DNA of 9,748 nt. Source: Williamwhitmania sp035530955. Lineage in GTDB: Bacteria > Bacteroidota > Bacteroidia > Bacteroidales > Williamwhitmaniaceae. Under the pieces are notes generated by a model that searched no databases, had not been told where the DNA came from, and saw only the letters and a program-made list of their open reading frames with translations. Below are positions 1-6,913 of this stretch, piece by piece; position 1 is the first letter of the stretch; each line of letters starts with the position of its first letter. The DNA lies in contig DATKTT010000207.1 in NCBI GenBank assembly GCA_035530955.1, positions 1-9,748 of the forward strand, in the 5' to 3' direction. A program made the translations under genes and the position numbers.

Positions 1-21
1 AACCCTCAAAAATTGAGGGTT
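1..21 (-). terminator. Probable terminator hairpin after tRNA-Leu (cut by window edge)
   Basis: A perfect 9-bp inverted repeat (AACCCTCAA / TTGAGGGTT) with a 3-base loop lies 13 bases beyond the 3' end of the minus-strand tRNA gene. This is the place and shape expected of an intrinsic terminator. Any U-run for the minus strand would lie before base 1 and cannot be seen. The plus-strand flank (TAGGTTATT) is not a clean U-run, so minus-strand use is preferred; the hairpin could also serve a gene outside the window. Confidence 0.55.
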
Positions 22-34
22 TAGGTTATTAATG

Positions 35-118
35 TACCCGGAGCCGGGATCGAACCGGCACGATATTGCTACCATTGGTGTTTGAGACCAACGCGTCTAC
101 CAATTCCGCCATCCGGGC
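35..118 (-). tRNA. tRNA-Leu, anticodon CAA
   Basis: Read on the minus strand, the 84 bases fold as a class II tRNA. The acceptor stem GCCCGGA pairs with UCCGGGU, with a G-U at the first pair. The D arm contains AAUUGGUAGA. The anticodon stem UUGGU/ACCAA encloses loop CUCAAAC, giving anticodon CAA, which reads the leucine codon UUG. A long variable arm of about 15 bases and a T arm GCCGG-UUCGAUC-CCGGC follow. The discriminator base is A73, as leucyl-tRNA synthetase requires. The long variable arm and A73 support Leu. The 3' CCA is not encoded (the gene is followed by CAT), so a CCA-adding enzyme must complete it. Confidence 0.97.
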
Positions 119-142
119 ATTACATTAAGAACATTGGGTGCG

Positions 143-173
143 CGAAGATAATTAATAGTTTCAAGCCATCAAA
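143..173 (-). promoter_or_regulatory. Candidate Bacteroidota-type promoter for tRNA-Leu
   Basis: On the minus strand TTTG (173-170) is followed after exactly 19 bases by TATCTTCG (150-143), one mismatch from the Bacteroidota -7 box TAnnTTTG. Transcription would start near 137, about 19 bases before the tRNA 5' end. The -33 element overlaps the dxs stop codon (171-169). This suggests the tRNA has its own promoter and does not depend wholly on read-through from dxs. The match was found by eye and no start site is known. Confidence 0.5.
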
Positions 174-2109
174 ATATTTTTTTCTTCGCACTGTCTATCT
201 TCCCTCTTGTATTCTGCTTAACTAGTTCTAACGCTGTGGTTTTAATCCCTTCCAAATCCATACCGCATTCCCGGTAAAGATCTGCTGGAGTGCCATGGTC
301 GATAAATCGGTCTGGAATTCCTATTCTTACTACCCGAGGCATGCTCTCCTTGGAGCTAAAGTATTCGATTACAGCACTTCCAAAACCTCCCGCAAGGGAG
401 CCATCCTCTATTGTGATCACATTTTGGAAACGGAGCCGGACCTCTTCTAGTATCTCCTCATCCAACGGTTTTATAAACCTCATATTGTATACTGCAACTT
501 CAACGTCCATAAGCGATAGTTCCTCGGCGGCCTTAAGGGCAACGTTGCCCAAGGGACCTAGGCTGAGAATTGCCAATTGCAAACCATCACGTAGTAATTT
601 GCCCTTCCCAACTTCTATTTTTCTGAACGGTTTTATCCAATCTACCATTTCACCACGCCCTCTTGGGTAGCGAATAACCCACGGACCCTGACCGTTGAGC
701 TGTGCCGTGTACATCATGTTGCGTAGCTCCTCTTCGTTGAGGGGCGATACAATGGTGAGGTTGGGAATGGTTCTAAGAAACACGAGGTCGAAAACGCCGT
801 GGTGGGTTGCGCCATCCTCACCTACAATGCCTGCCCTGTCGAGACAAAGAACTACCTGTAACTTTTGTAGAGCAATGTCATGAATTATTTGGTCGTAGGC
901 CCTTTGCGAAAAAGAGGAGTAGATATTGCAAAATGGGATAAGGCCTTCTGCGGCCATGCCTGCGGCAAAAGTAGCGGCGTGCTGTTCGGCAATGCCCACG
1001 TCAAAGGCACGGTCGGGCATTTTATCCATAAGCAAATTCATGGAACAGCCGCTGGGCATGGCCGGTGTAATCCCAACTATTTTTGAATTAGCCTGAGCCA
1101 ACTCCACCAGTGTTTCTCCAAACACATCCTGATACTTGGGCGGAAGCGGCGTGATGGGCTGTAAAGCTATGGACTTACCAGTTACCCTATCAAAAATCCC
1201 AGGTGCGTGAAATGCTGTTTGATTTTCCTCTGCCGGTTTGTAGCCCTTGCCCTTTACAGTGACGCAATGTAGCAACTTTGGACCGGGTATGTCTTTTAAG
1301 TCGTTTAGAATCTTAACTAGATACTCCACATCATGGCCGTCCACTGGCCCGAAGTAGCGGAAGTTAAGCGATTCAAATAGGTTGCTTTTGTGCAGCAATG
1401 CTGATTTAATGGAACCTTCTACCTTCTGAACAACCCTACGTGCCTTGGGTCCAAGGTTGTTTAACTTTCCAAGAGCATTCCATACATCGGTTTTAAACTT
1501 GTTGTAAGTTTTTGAGGTGGTAATATCAAGTAGGTATTCTTTAAGTGCCCCAACGTTCTGGTCAATAGCCATGTTGTTGTCGTTGAGGATTACCAAGATA
1601 TTGGCATTGCTAATGCCCGCATTGTTAAGCGCCTCGAAGGCCATACCCCCAGTCATGGAGCCATCGCCAATGATGGCAACCACCTGCCGGTTTTCTCCTT
1701 TTTGTTGGGCCGCAATGGCCATGCCGAGAGCGGCAGAAATGGAAGTTGAGGAGTGACCAACTCCAAAGGCATCATAGATGCTTTCACCTCGTTTGGGAAA
1801 GCCGCTTAGTCCATTGTATTTTCTGTTTGTGTGGAACTGTTTACGCCGACCAGTAAGTATCTTATGCCCGTAAGCCTGATGTCCCACATCCCAAATCAGC
1901 CTATCTTCAGGAGTGTTGAATACGTAATGAAGAGCCACTGTAAGTTCTACCACACCGAGACTTGCACCAAAATGGCCCGGATTTGCCGAAACCGAATCGA
2001 TAATAAATTCCCTGAGTTCGGAGCAAACCTGCACAAGCTTATCTTCCTCTAACTTTTTTAGGTCGGAGGGGGTGTCTATTTTTTCCAAAAGAGGATAATG
2101 CCCTGACAT
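169..2109 (-). CDS. dxs: 1-deoxy-D-xylulose-5-phosphate synthase (DXS)
   Basis: DXS is a cytosolic thiamine diphosphate (ThDP) enzyme. It condenses pyruvate with glyceraldehyde 3-phosphate to 1-deoxy-D-xylulose 5-phosphate, the entry step of the MEP isoprenoid pathway and a source of thiamine and pyridoxal precursors. The 646 residues are near the usual length of about 620-640. Visible marks are NPGHFGASLG (43-52, substrate-binding His), the DVGHQAYGHK block (74-83), the ThDP motif GDG at 148-150 closing with N at about 176-178, the second-domain GIAEQHA with catalytic Glu at about 375, DRAGIVGEDGATHHG (424-438), and PRGRG (482-486). The C-terminal transketolase domain is complete (IEDGSLAGGFG, about 567-577). 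The ATG follows an A-rich leader with no Shine-Dalgarno. It reads towards tRNA-Leu 50 bases downstream and diverges from the OmpA-type gene. Nothing is broken or missing. Confidence 0.98.
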   Translation of the reverse strand: MSGHYPLLEKIDTPSDLKKLEEDKLVQVCSELREFIIDSVSANPGHFGASLGVVELTVALHYVFNTPEDRLIWDVGHQAYGHKILTGRRKQFHTNRKYNGLSGFPKRGESIYDAFGVGHSSTSISAALGMAIAAQQKGENRQVVAIIGDGSMTGGMAFEALNNAGISNANILVILNDNNMAIDQNVGALKEYLLDITTSKTYNKFKTDVWNALGKLNNLGPKARRVVQKVEGSIKSALLHKSNLFESLNFRYFGPVDGHDVEYLVKILNDLKDIPGPKLLHCVTVKGKGYKPAEENQTAFHAPGIFDRVTGKSIALQPITPLPPKYQDVFGETLVELAQANSKIVGITPAMPSGCSMNLLMDKMPDRAFDVGIAEQHAATFAAGMAAEGLIPFCNIYSSFSQRAYDQIIHDIALQKLQVVLCLDRAGIVGEDGATHHGVFDLVFLRTIPNLTIVSPLNEEELRNMMYTAQLNGQGPWVIRYPRGRGEMVDWIKPFRKIEVGKGKLLRDGLQLAILSLGPLGNVALKAAEELSLMDVEVAVYNMRFIKPLDEEILEEVRLRFQNVITIEDGSLAGGFGSAVIEYFSSKESMPRVVRIGIPDRFIDHGTPADLYRECGMDLEGIKTTALELVKQNTRGKIDSAKKKIF

Positions 2110-2229
2110 TTTTTTATTGTTGGAGCAGAGATAATATGTGGTTTAAACGACTCAGTAAATAATCTGTTGCTATACAACAAGCCATATAACAAACTTTAAC
2201 CTTCATTTTTCTGCTTTGTTCAACGGGGG

Positions 2230-2259
2230 CAAATTTACACATTATTAGCAATAAGCGAA
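2230..2259 (-). promoter_or_regulatory. Candidate promoter for dxs
   Basis: On the minus strand a perfect -7 box TAAATTTG (2237-2230) follows the weak -33 match TTCG (2259-2256) after 18 bases. It would give a start near 2223 and a leader of roughly 115 bases. The -7 box fits TAnnTTTG fully, but the -33 element is off by one base, so this is a moderate call. Confidence 0.4.
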
Positions 2260-2340
2260 TCGGGCTTTGTGGGCCAATTTAAAAAAATAGAGCTGTTGTA
2301 GAAATCGAATATAGGTGGGAGTAGTTTCCATATCCAATGG

Positions 2341-2373
2341 TTTTGTGTAATTTTAGAAAATGGTTTAGGTTTG
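2341..2373 (+). promoter_or_regulatory. Candidate promoter for the OmpA-type gene and its downstream run
   Basis: TTTTG (2341-2345) and a perfect Bacteroidota -7 box TAGGTTTG (2366-2373) are separated by 20 bases, within the usual range. The start would fall near 2380, leaving a leader of about 37 bases before ATG 2417. I saw no equally good match between the later plus-strand genes, so this may drive the whole run to the terminator at 6891-6912. The remainder of the divergent region (2110-2416) shows no ORF or RNA gene. Confidence 0.55.
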
Positions 2374-2416
2374 TATTAACATTGAGATTGAGTTTTTATC
2401 ATTGAAAAACAGCAAT

Positions 2417-3445
2417 ATGAGGAAGTCGATTGGCATTTTAGCAGTTGGGTTAACCAGCATTATTGTCTTCTCTTGCGTTCCTGCAAAAGAGTTTCAGGCA
2501 TTACAGGACAAGAATCAAAAGTGTGAAGAGGAACGGGAACGATTTTCTGTTGAGAACCAATCGGTCAACGTGAAAAATCAGGAACTACAGAGCAAGGTCG
2601 ATGTTCTGCAGAAGGAGGTGGATCATCTGGTTGCCGACTCTACTCGTTTAGCACAGGAGAATCTGGCATTCAAGCAAGATAACGAGAATTTGAAGAAACG
2701 TTATGTCGATTTGGAAGCAGCTCAAAATAGCTTATTGAGCAGCAATTCGGTTGAAACCAAAAAGTTGCTTAGCCAACTTCAGGAGAATCAAGTGGAACTG
2801 CAGCGACGTGAAGACGCGCTTCGCGAACTGGAGCGTAAGCTCAACCAGCGCAAGAGCGATTTGGATAAAATGCAGACCAATCTAACAAAGTTGCAGTCTG
2901 ATTTAGAGTCTAGAAATGCACGTCTACTTGAGCTGGAAAAGGTGCTGCACCGAAAAGATTCTGTAGTGGCTGCGCTTAAACGCAAAGTCTCTGATGCGCT
3001 GCTCGGCTTTGAAGGCAAGGGACTTACGGTAAAGGTGCAAAATGGAAAGGTGTATGTATCGCTGGAGGAGAAGTTGCTTTTTAAATCGGGTAGCTGGGAG
3101 GTTGATCCCAAGGGTGCCGAGGCCATTAAAAAGTTGTCCGATGTGTTGGTGGCTAACCCCGACATTAACGTAAATATTGAAGGCCACACCGATGATGTGC
3201 CTTACAAAGGGAAGGGACAAATTACCGATAACTGGGATTTGAGCGTAAAGCGTGCCACCGCTATTGTAAAAATTCTTTTGCAGAATAAGAAGTTAAATCC
3301 CAAGCGCGTTGTTGCCAGCGGTAGAAGTGAATATCTGCCAGTTGATCCGGCAAAGACCGCCGAAGCTCGCCAAAAAAACAGACGGACCGAAATTATTCTT
3401 ACCCCAAAACTTGACGAGTTGCTTGAGATTCTCGACAACAACTAA
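2417..3445 (+). CDS. OmpA-family lipoprotein with long coiled coil
   Basis: Predicted outer-membrane lipoprotein that grips peptidoglycan. From ATG 2417 it has 342 residues: a positive MRK start, a hydrophobic stretch (5-18), and a lipobox VFSC with Cys20 as the lipidated residue. An alternative in-frame TTG at 2402 adds five residues; ATG gives the normal lipoprotein signal and was chosen. Residues about 25-195 are a charged, heptad-like coiled coil rich in Gln, Glu, Leu and Lys. Residues about 200-330 form an OmpA C-terminal domain: the core GHTDDVP (256-262) and NWDLSVKRA (272-280), whose Asp274 and Arg279 match the residues that hold diaminopimelate in this family, and QKNRRTEI near the end. 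There is no beta-barrel, so it is not a true OmpA porin; a Pal-like or spacer role is inferred. It heads a four-gene run, with the next start 12 bases away. Confidence 0.9.
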   Translation: MRKSIGILAVGLTSIIVFSCVPAKEFQALQDKNQKCEEERERFSVENQSVNVKNQELQSKVDVLQKEVDHLVADSTRLAQENLAFKQDNENLKKRYVDLEAAQNSLLSSNSVETKKLLSQLQENQVELQRREDALRELERKLNQRKSDLDKMQTNLTKLQSDLESRNARLLELEKVLHRKDSVVAALKRKVSDALLGFEGKGLTVKVQNGKVYVSLEEKLLFKSGSWEVDPKGAEAIKKLSDVLVANPDINVNIEGHTDDVPYKGKGQITDNWDLSVKRATAIVKILLQNKKLNPKRVVASGRSEYLPVDPAKTAEARQKNRRTEIILTPKLDELLEILDNN

Positions 3446-3457
3446 TTGCTATTATAC

Positions 3458-4429
3458 ATGCGACGCTTCTTGGGCATTGCAAAAAGTATTACCCCCATCA
3501 GGTTCCTAAACCTTATGGGGGTTTATGTTGGCTATGGCCTCTCTATTCTACTGAGGCGTCCAGTTGTGTTGTCGAGGCCCTGCTTCATTACCGTTGAGCC
3601 TGCTTGTGGCTGCAATTTGGCATGCCCAGAGTGTCCTGTTGGAACTGGCGAATTGCATCGAGGAAAGGGAGCAATGACAATGGAAACGCTAAGGCAAATT
3701 GTTGACACCATAGCAAAGCGAGCTGTCTGGGTAAACCTCTATTTTCAGGGCGAACCACTCCTAAATCCGAACTTGACAGAGATGGTTGCGCTCTTTTCAT
3801 CGAGACGAATATTTACCTCCATGTCAACCAACGGATTGCTACTAACAGAGGCAATTGCTGACAAACTTGTAAATTCCGGTTTAAAGGAGATTATTTTCTC
3901 CATCGATGGAGCAACCGAGGAGGAGTACCTAGCCTACCGACGTGGCGGAAGCTTAATGGGAGCATGGAATGCTGTGGCAATGATGGTGGCTGCACGCAAG
4001 AGCAGACGAACTTTATACCCTCGAATAGCTATTCAGTCACTGGTGACCTCTGCCAACGAGCATAGCTTAACGGTTATTAGGCAGCAGGCATTAGCCGCTG
4101 GTGCTGATGCTGTTGAATTTAAAACGCTGCATCTCCATCGTGGCATAGATAGAGAGCATCTGCTGCCAACCAATCTACAATATTCACGCTACAACTCTAA
4201 AGGCAGAAAGTCTCTTTTTAATCTGCCCTGTTTTCGACTTTGGAGCACCGCTGTAATTTCATGGAATGGCACTCTAGCCCTCTGCTGCATGGACAAGGAG
4301 GTAGAGGCGGTGGGGTATCTTTCAGTAGATTTGTTGCAAGGGTGGAAGTCTTCAGCATTCAATAGTGCAAGGCAAGCCTCATTGTATGGTGAAGGAACGC
4401 CAGATATTTGTAACTATTGTAGTCTCTAG
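3458..4429 (+). CDS. Radical SAM enzyme with SPASM-like C-terminal cysteines, substrate unknown
   Basis: Cytosolic radical SAM protein of 323 residues. The cluster motif CX3CX2C is at Cys52, Cys56 and Cys59 (GCNLACPECP), followed by QGEP (97-100, SAM-binding GGE-type), STNG (123-126) and FSIDGA (147-152), all typical of the (beta/alpha)6 barrel. The C-terminal part has CFRLW (258-262), LCCMD (275-279) and a terminal CNYC (318-321), five cysteines in the pattern of a short SPASM domain that would hold one extra 4Fe-4S cluster. SPASM enzymes often modify peptides or proteins, but no small precursor peptide is visible nearby, and I cannot name the substrate. ATG 3458 was chosen over an in-frame TTG at 3446. 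A later ATG at 3515 would remove N-terminal residues that look typical of Bacteroidota relatives. It lies 12 bases after the OmpA-type gene. A long stem-loop sits within codons 12-22. Confidence 0.85.
   Translation: MRRFLGIAKSITPIRFLNLMGVYVGYGLSILLRRPVVLSRPCFITVEPACGCNLACPECPVGTGELHRGKGAMTMETLRQIVDTIAKRAVWVNLYFQGEPLLNPNLTEMVALFSSRRIFTSMSTNGLLLTEAIADKLVNSGLKEIIFSIDGATEEEYLAYRRGGSLMGAWNAVAMMVAARKSRRTLYPRIAIQSLVTSANEHSLTVIRQQALAAGADAVEFKTLHLHRGIDREHLLPTNLQYSRYNSKGRKSLFNLPCFRLWSTAVISWNGTLALCCMDKEVEAVGYLSVDLLQGWKSSAFNSARQASLYGEGTPDICNYCSL
3491..3522 (+). promoter_or_regulatory. Long stem-loop inside the 5' end of the radical SAM gene
   Basis: ACCCCCAT (3491-3498) pairs with ATGGGGGT (3515-3522). 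Inside it AGGTT (3500-3504) pairs with AACCT (3509-3513) around a CCTA loop. A single C/T mismatch (3499/3514) separates the two helices, so 13 of 14 positions pair. It begins 46 bases after the OmpA-type stop codon. It is followed by TTTATG rather than a U-run, so it is not a clean terminator. It could damp translation or transcription of the downstream genes or stabilise the upstream message; this role is inferred. Confidence 0.45.
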
Positions 4430-4547
4430 TTGGAAAGGGCCAACTGTTACGAATATGTTCAAACATCTATGCTCAGGTAACTTCAAACCAGTGGCTGCCG
4501 AAATAGTGTTATTTCCCTATATTGCAAAAAACCGAAAACCAATTATC

Positions 4548-5693
4548 ATGCGAAAAATATTAATAATCATAGGTGCTGCACTAGTTGTCTTAGTTGCCGA
4601 TTTGGCGATTATGCCCTCCACTAGGTATGTTTTTAAGGCGCTGATTTACCAGAAACCCGATATTTACGACGGGGATATTTTTCCCAAAGCGGTTGTTGCC
4701 TCTTCTGGGAAAGGTCTGGACCTCACACAAAGCAATATACCCGAAAAGCCATTACCCGATTCGCTCCTGAAGCAGCTGGACCTATACAGGACCACCGCAT
4801 TTATTGTAGTTAAGGACTCCTCTGTTCGATACGAGCACTACTTCCTCGATGGTGGTCGCGACTCATTATCCAATGCCTTTTCAGCAACAAAGAGCATTGT
4901 GGCGTTGCTTATTGGTAGTGCTATTTCGGATGGAGTAATTCACTCGGTAGACGACTCCATCTCAACCTATTTACCAGAGCTAAAGGGCAATGAGTTGGGC
5001 ACAGTCCGAATCTCAGATCTACTCTCCATGAGCTCAGGAATTAAGTGGGATGAAGGCTATAGTTCACTGTTTGCCCCTGTAACTAGGGCATACTATGGCA
5101 CAGATTTACGTGGACAGATGCTAGCACTCACCACAAAGGAGGCTCCGGGAAGAACTTTCGAATACCAGAGCTGTAATACACAGCTGCTCGCCATGGTGCT
5201 CGAGGGCGCCACCCATATAAGCCTCGCGCAATATGCATCCCAAAAACTTTGGAAACCATTGGGTGCCGTTCAAAGTGCTTTCTGGAGCTTAGATGCGAAG
5301 GGCGGAATGCCTAAGGCCTACTGTTGTTTCTATGCCACTGCGCGTGATTTTGCAAGGGTGGGGTTGCTTGTATTGAACCATGGAAAATCCAAGAGCGGCG
5401 AAACGTTAGTTGATTCCTCATACATTGCTCGGATGGTTTTGCCGGATACGTTACTGGTGGATGAGAATGGCAAACGGGTTAATTTCTATGGCTACCATTG
5501 GTGGCTTATTCGCTACAAAGGGCATCAGGTATACTATGCCAGAGGTATTTTAGGTCAGTATATTTTTGTTGTTCCTTCAGAAAACATGGTTGTTGTGAGG
5601 TTAGGGCATGAGCGTAGCAAGCTTAGAACGGGACATCATCCCAACGATATTTTTAGTTATCTTGAGGCCGCATTTGAAATAATTAACCATTAA
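4548..5693 (+). CDS. Membrane-anchored serine hydrolase, beta-lactamase/NylB-like fold
   Basis: Predicted hydrolase of the serine beta-lactamase-like superfamily (class C, EstB and NylB types), 381 residues. Residues 4-22 form one hydrophobic segment after MRK, a signal anchor or uncleaved signal, so the catalytic part is probably periplasmic. The nucleophile motif is SATK (Ser112, Lys115). The second motif is YQSCN (206-210), the YxSxN form seen in relatives of 6-aminohexanoate-dimer hydrolase (NylB: Ser112, Lys115, Tyr215). ATARDFARVGLL (263-274), YHWW (316-319) and GILGQ (333-337) also fit this group. The KTG/HxG triad of true beta-lactamases is replaced near GILGQ, so amide or ester hydrolysis is likelier than antibiotic resistance; the substrate is unknown. 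ATG 4548 was chosen because it starts the anchor. The open frame runs on upstream with an ATG at 4455, but that would bury the anchor. The next gene begins 13 bases after the stop. Confidence 0.85.
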   Translation: MRKILIIIGAALVVLVADLAIMPSTRYVFKALIYQKPDIYDGDIFPKAVVASSGKGLDLTQSNIPEKPLPDSLLKQLDLYRTTAFIVVKDSSVRYEHYFLDGGRDSLSNAFSATKSIVALLIGSAISDGVIHSVDDSISTYLPELKGNELGTVRISDLLSMSSGIKWDEGYSSLFAPVTRAYYGTDLRGQMLALTTKEAPGRTFEYQSCNTQLLAMVLEGATHISLAQYASQKLWKPLGAVQSAFWSLDAKGGMPKAYCCFYATARDFARVGLLVLNHGKSKSGETLVDSSYIARMVLPDTLLVDENGKRVNFYGYHWWLIRYKGHQVYYARGILGQYIFVVPSENMVVVRLGHERSKLRTGHHPNDIFSYLEAAFEIINH

Positions 5694-5706
5694 CCTGATT
5701 AAGCAG

Positions 5707-6888
5707 ATGGAAAAACTCCGAGTTAAGCTTCTTGCCTTTGCGAATGCAGAGGAGGCTGTTTATACGCGAGGTAAAAAGCGATTCCTAAATATTTTAAATA
5801 AGGACCAAGTTGAGTTTGTTGCAGAACGACCAGATATACTTCTTTTTCTGAGTGGTGGTGCAGAGCGAGCAGCGGTTGCCCAAATTGATGAGTTTAGGTT
5901 TTACCTGCTCATAGCCTCTAAGGATGACAACTCCTATGCTGCCGCCACAGAGGTAAAGGCTTGGTGTAATCAGAATCAAATTTCTTCAATGATCTGCGAT
6001 TTAGAACAACCAGAGTTGCAGAGTATTGTGGAAGACCTATATCATGTTAAAAATGGACTGCTTCGACTTAAAGGAAAGCGTCTGGGATTGATTGGAAACG
6101 TTTCGGACTGGTTGGTTGCAAGCAACGTTTCACCATTTATCTTGAGCACAAAGATAGGCGTAGAGCTTGTAAAGCTTGACTGGAGTGAGATTCCATCTCG
6201 GGACAACCTTAATGTTCCGGCTTACTTTGCCGAAACCTACAAAGCCGGAGCACAGTTGCAGGAGAAGCAAAAGGTAGTTGATGCAGGAAAGGTATATGAA
6301 CAGCTGGCCTTAACCATTTCGAAGCACAACCTTGATGCCATTACAGTAGAGTGTTTTCCAATGGTAACCGAATGTAAAGTGTCGGCATGTTTGGCCTTAT
6401 CGAAATTTAATGGCGACTTGTTTACGGCAGGATGTGAGGGCGACCTTTGCAGCGCAGCAGGCATGATGCTTTCGCGTGAGGTTTGTGGAGTGGTTCCTTG
6501 GATGGCCAATACTGTTAGCGTGGGTGGTAATATTGGGTTGTTTGCACATTGCGCAGTACCCTTGAACCTACTAACCGACTTTGAGTTAGATACCCACTTT
6601 GAGACAGACGAAGGGTTAGCTGTTCGAGGAAATATTCACGCCAAGCAGGTTACCCTTTTTAGAGTGAACAATACGTTGAGCCAAATTTTTATCACCAAAG
6701 CAGTGGTAAAGCGAATACCAAAGTTGAAGGCAGCTTGCAGGACGCAGGTTGAGCTAGTATTATCGAATAGTGCAGTTAGCTACTTTCGAAATAATCCTTT
6801 TGGGAACCATCACCTTATTTTGCCAGGCGATTATGTTCAGCGACTATCTCTTGCAGCAAAATCTTTAAAAATGAACATAGTAGAATAA
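5707..6888 (+). CDS. L-fucose/L-arabinose isomerase-fold protein, substrate unknown
   Basis: A 393-residue protein resembling the short FucI/AraA-related group (COG2407 type). The N-terminal half (1-200) is a Rossmann-like region with few strong motifs (LKGKRLGLIGNVSDWL, 121-136). The C-terminal half carries the family marks: VECFP (214-218), ACLALSKFN (227-235), AGCEGDLCSA (241-250), FAHCAVP (279-285) and, near the end, GNHHLILPGDY (366-376). The Glu and Asp of CEGD (244, 246) and one His of the HH pair (368-369) are the likely metal ligands by comparison with the family. Aldose-ketose isomerisation would be the family reaction, but it is shorter than FucI (about 590) and AraA (about 500) and has no kinase, aldolase or sugar transporter beside it. 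It may act on another sugar or not be an isomerase. It is the last gene of the plus-strand run. Confidence 0.75.
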   Translation: MEKLRVKLLAFANAEEAVYTRGKKRFLNILNKDQVEFVAERPDILLFLSGGAERAAVAQIDEFRFYLLIASKDDNSYAAATEVKAWCNQNQISSMICDLEQPELQSIVEDLYHVKNGLLRLKGKRLGLIGNVSDWLVASNVSPFILSTKIGVELVKLDWSEIPSRDNLNVPAYFAETYKAGAQLQEKQKVVDAGKVYEQLALTISKHNLDAITVECFPMVTECKVSACLALSKFNGDLFTAGCEGDLCSAAGMMLSREVCGVVPWMANTVSVGGNIGLFAHCAVPLNLLTDFELDTHFETDEGLAVRGNIHAKQVTLFRVNNTLSQIFITKAVVKRIPKLKAACRTQVELVLSNSAVSYFRNNPFGNHHLILPGDYVQRLSLAAKSLKMNIVE

Positions 6889-6890
6889 AG

Positions 6891-6912
6891 GAAAGCGGCA
6901 TTCGCCGCTTTT
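6891..6912. terminator. Bidirectional terminator between the isomerase-like gene and frr
   Basis: AAAGCGGC (6892-6899) pairs with GCCGCTTT (6904-6911) around loop ATTC, and the flanking G/T can add a wobble pair. On the plus strand the stem runs into TTTTCTTAT. On the minus strand it runs into TTTCCTTTATT. It starts three bases after the isomerase-like stop codon and lies one base from the frr stop, so one hairpin probably ends both converging transcripts. Confidence 0.8.
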
Positions 6913-6913
6913 C

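Noticed and set aside
2165..2179. Small inverted repeat TGTTG-CTATA-CAACA upstream of dxs
   Set aside because: Only five base pairs and A/T-rich; too weak to call an operator or riboswitch.
2402..2416. TTG start five codons upstream for the OmpA-type lipoprotein
   Set aside because: ATG 2417 gives a standard lipoprotein signal with Cys at residue 20; the upstream TTG adds nothing recognisable.
4365..4547. In-frame upstream extension of the serine hydrolase, overlapping the radical SAM gene, including ATG 4455
   Set aside because: It would place about 30-60 unrecognisable residues before the hydrophobic anchor; ATG 4548 starts the anchor directly.
4430..4547. Possible precursor peptide gene for the radical SAM enzyme in the 118-base gap
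   Set aside because: The only start codons seen read in frame into the serine hydrolase, and I saw no leader-like or cysteine/glycine-rich peptide.
2417..6888. Recent horizontal transfer of the four-gene run
   Set aside because: No mobile gene, tRNA-edge repeat or obvious base-composition break was seen by eye; the tRNA is separated from the run by dxs.
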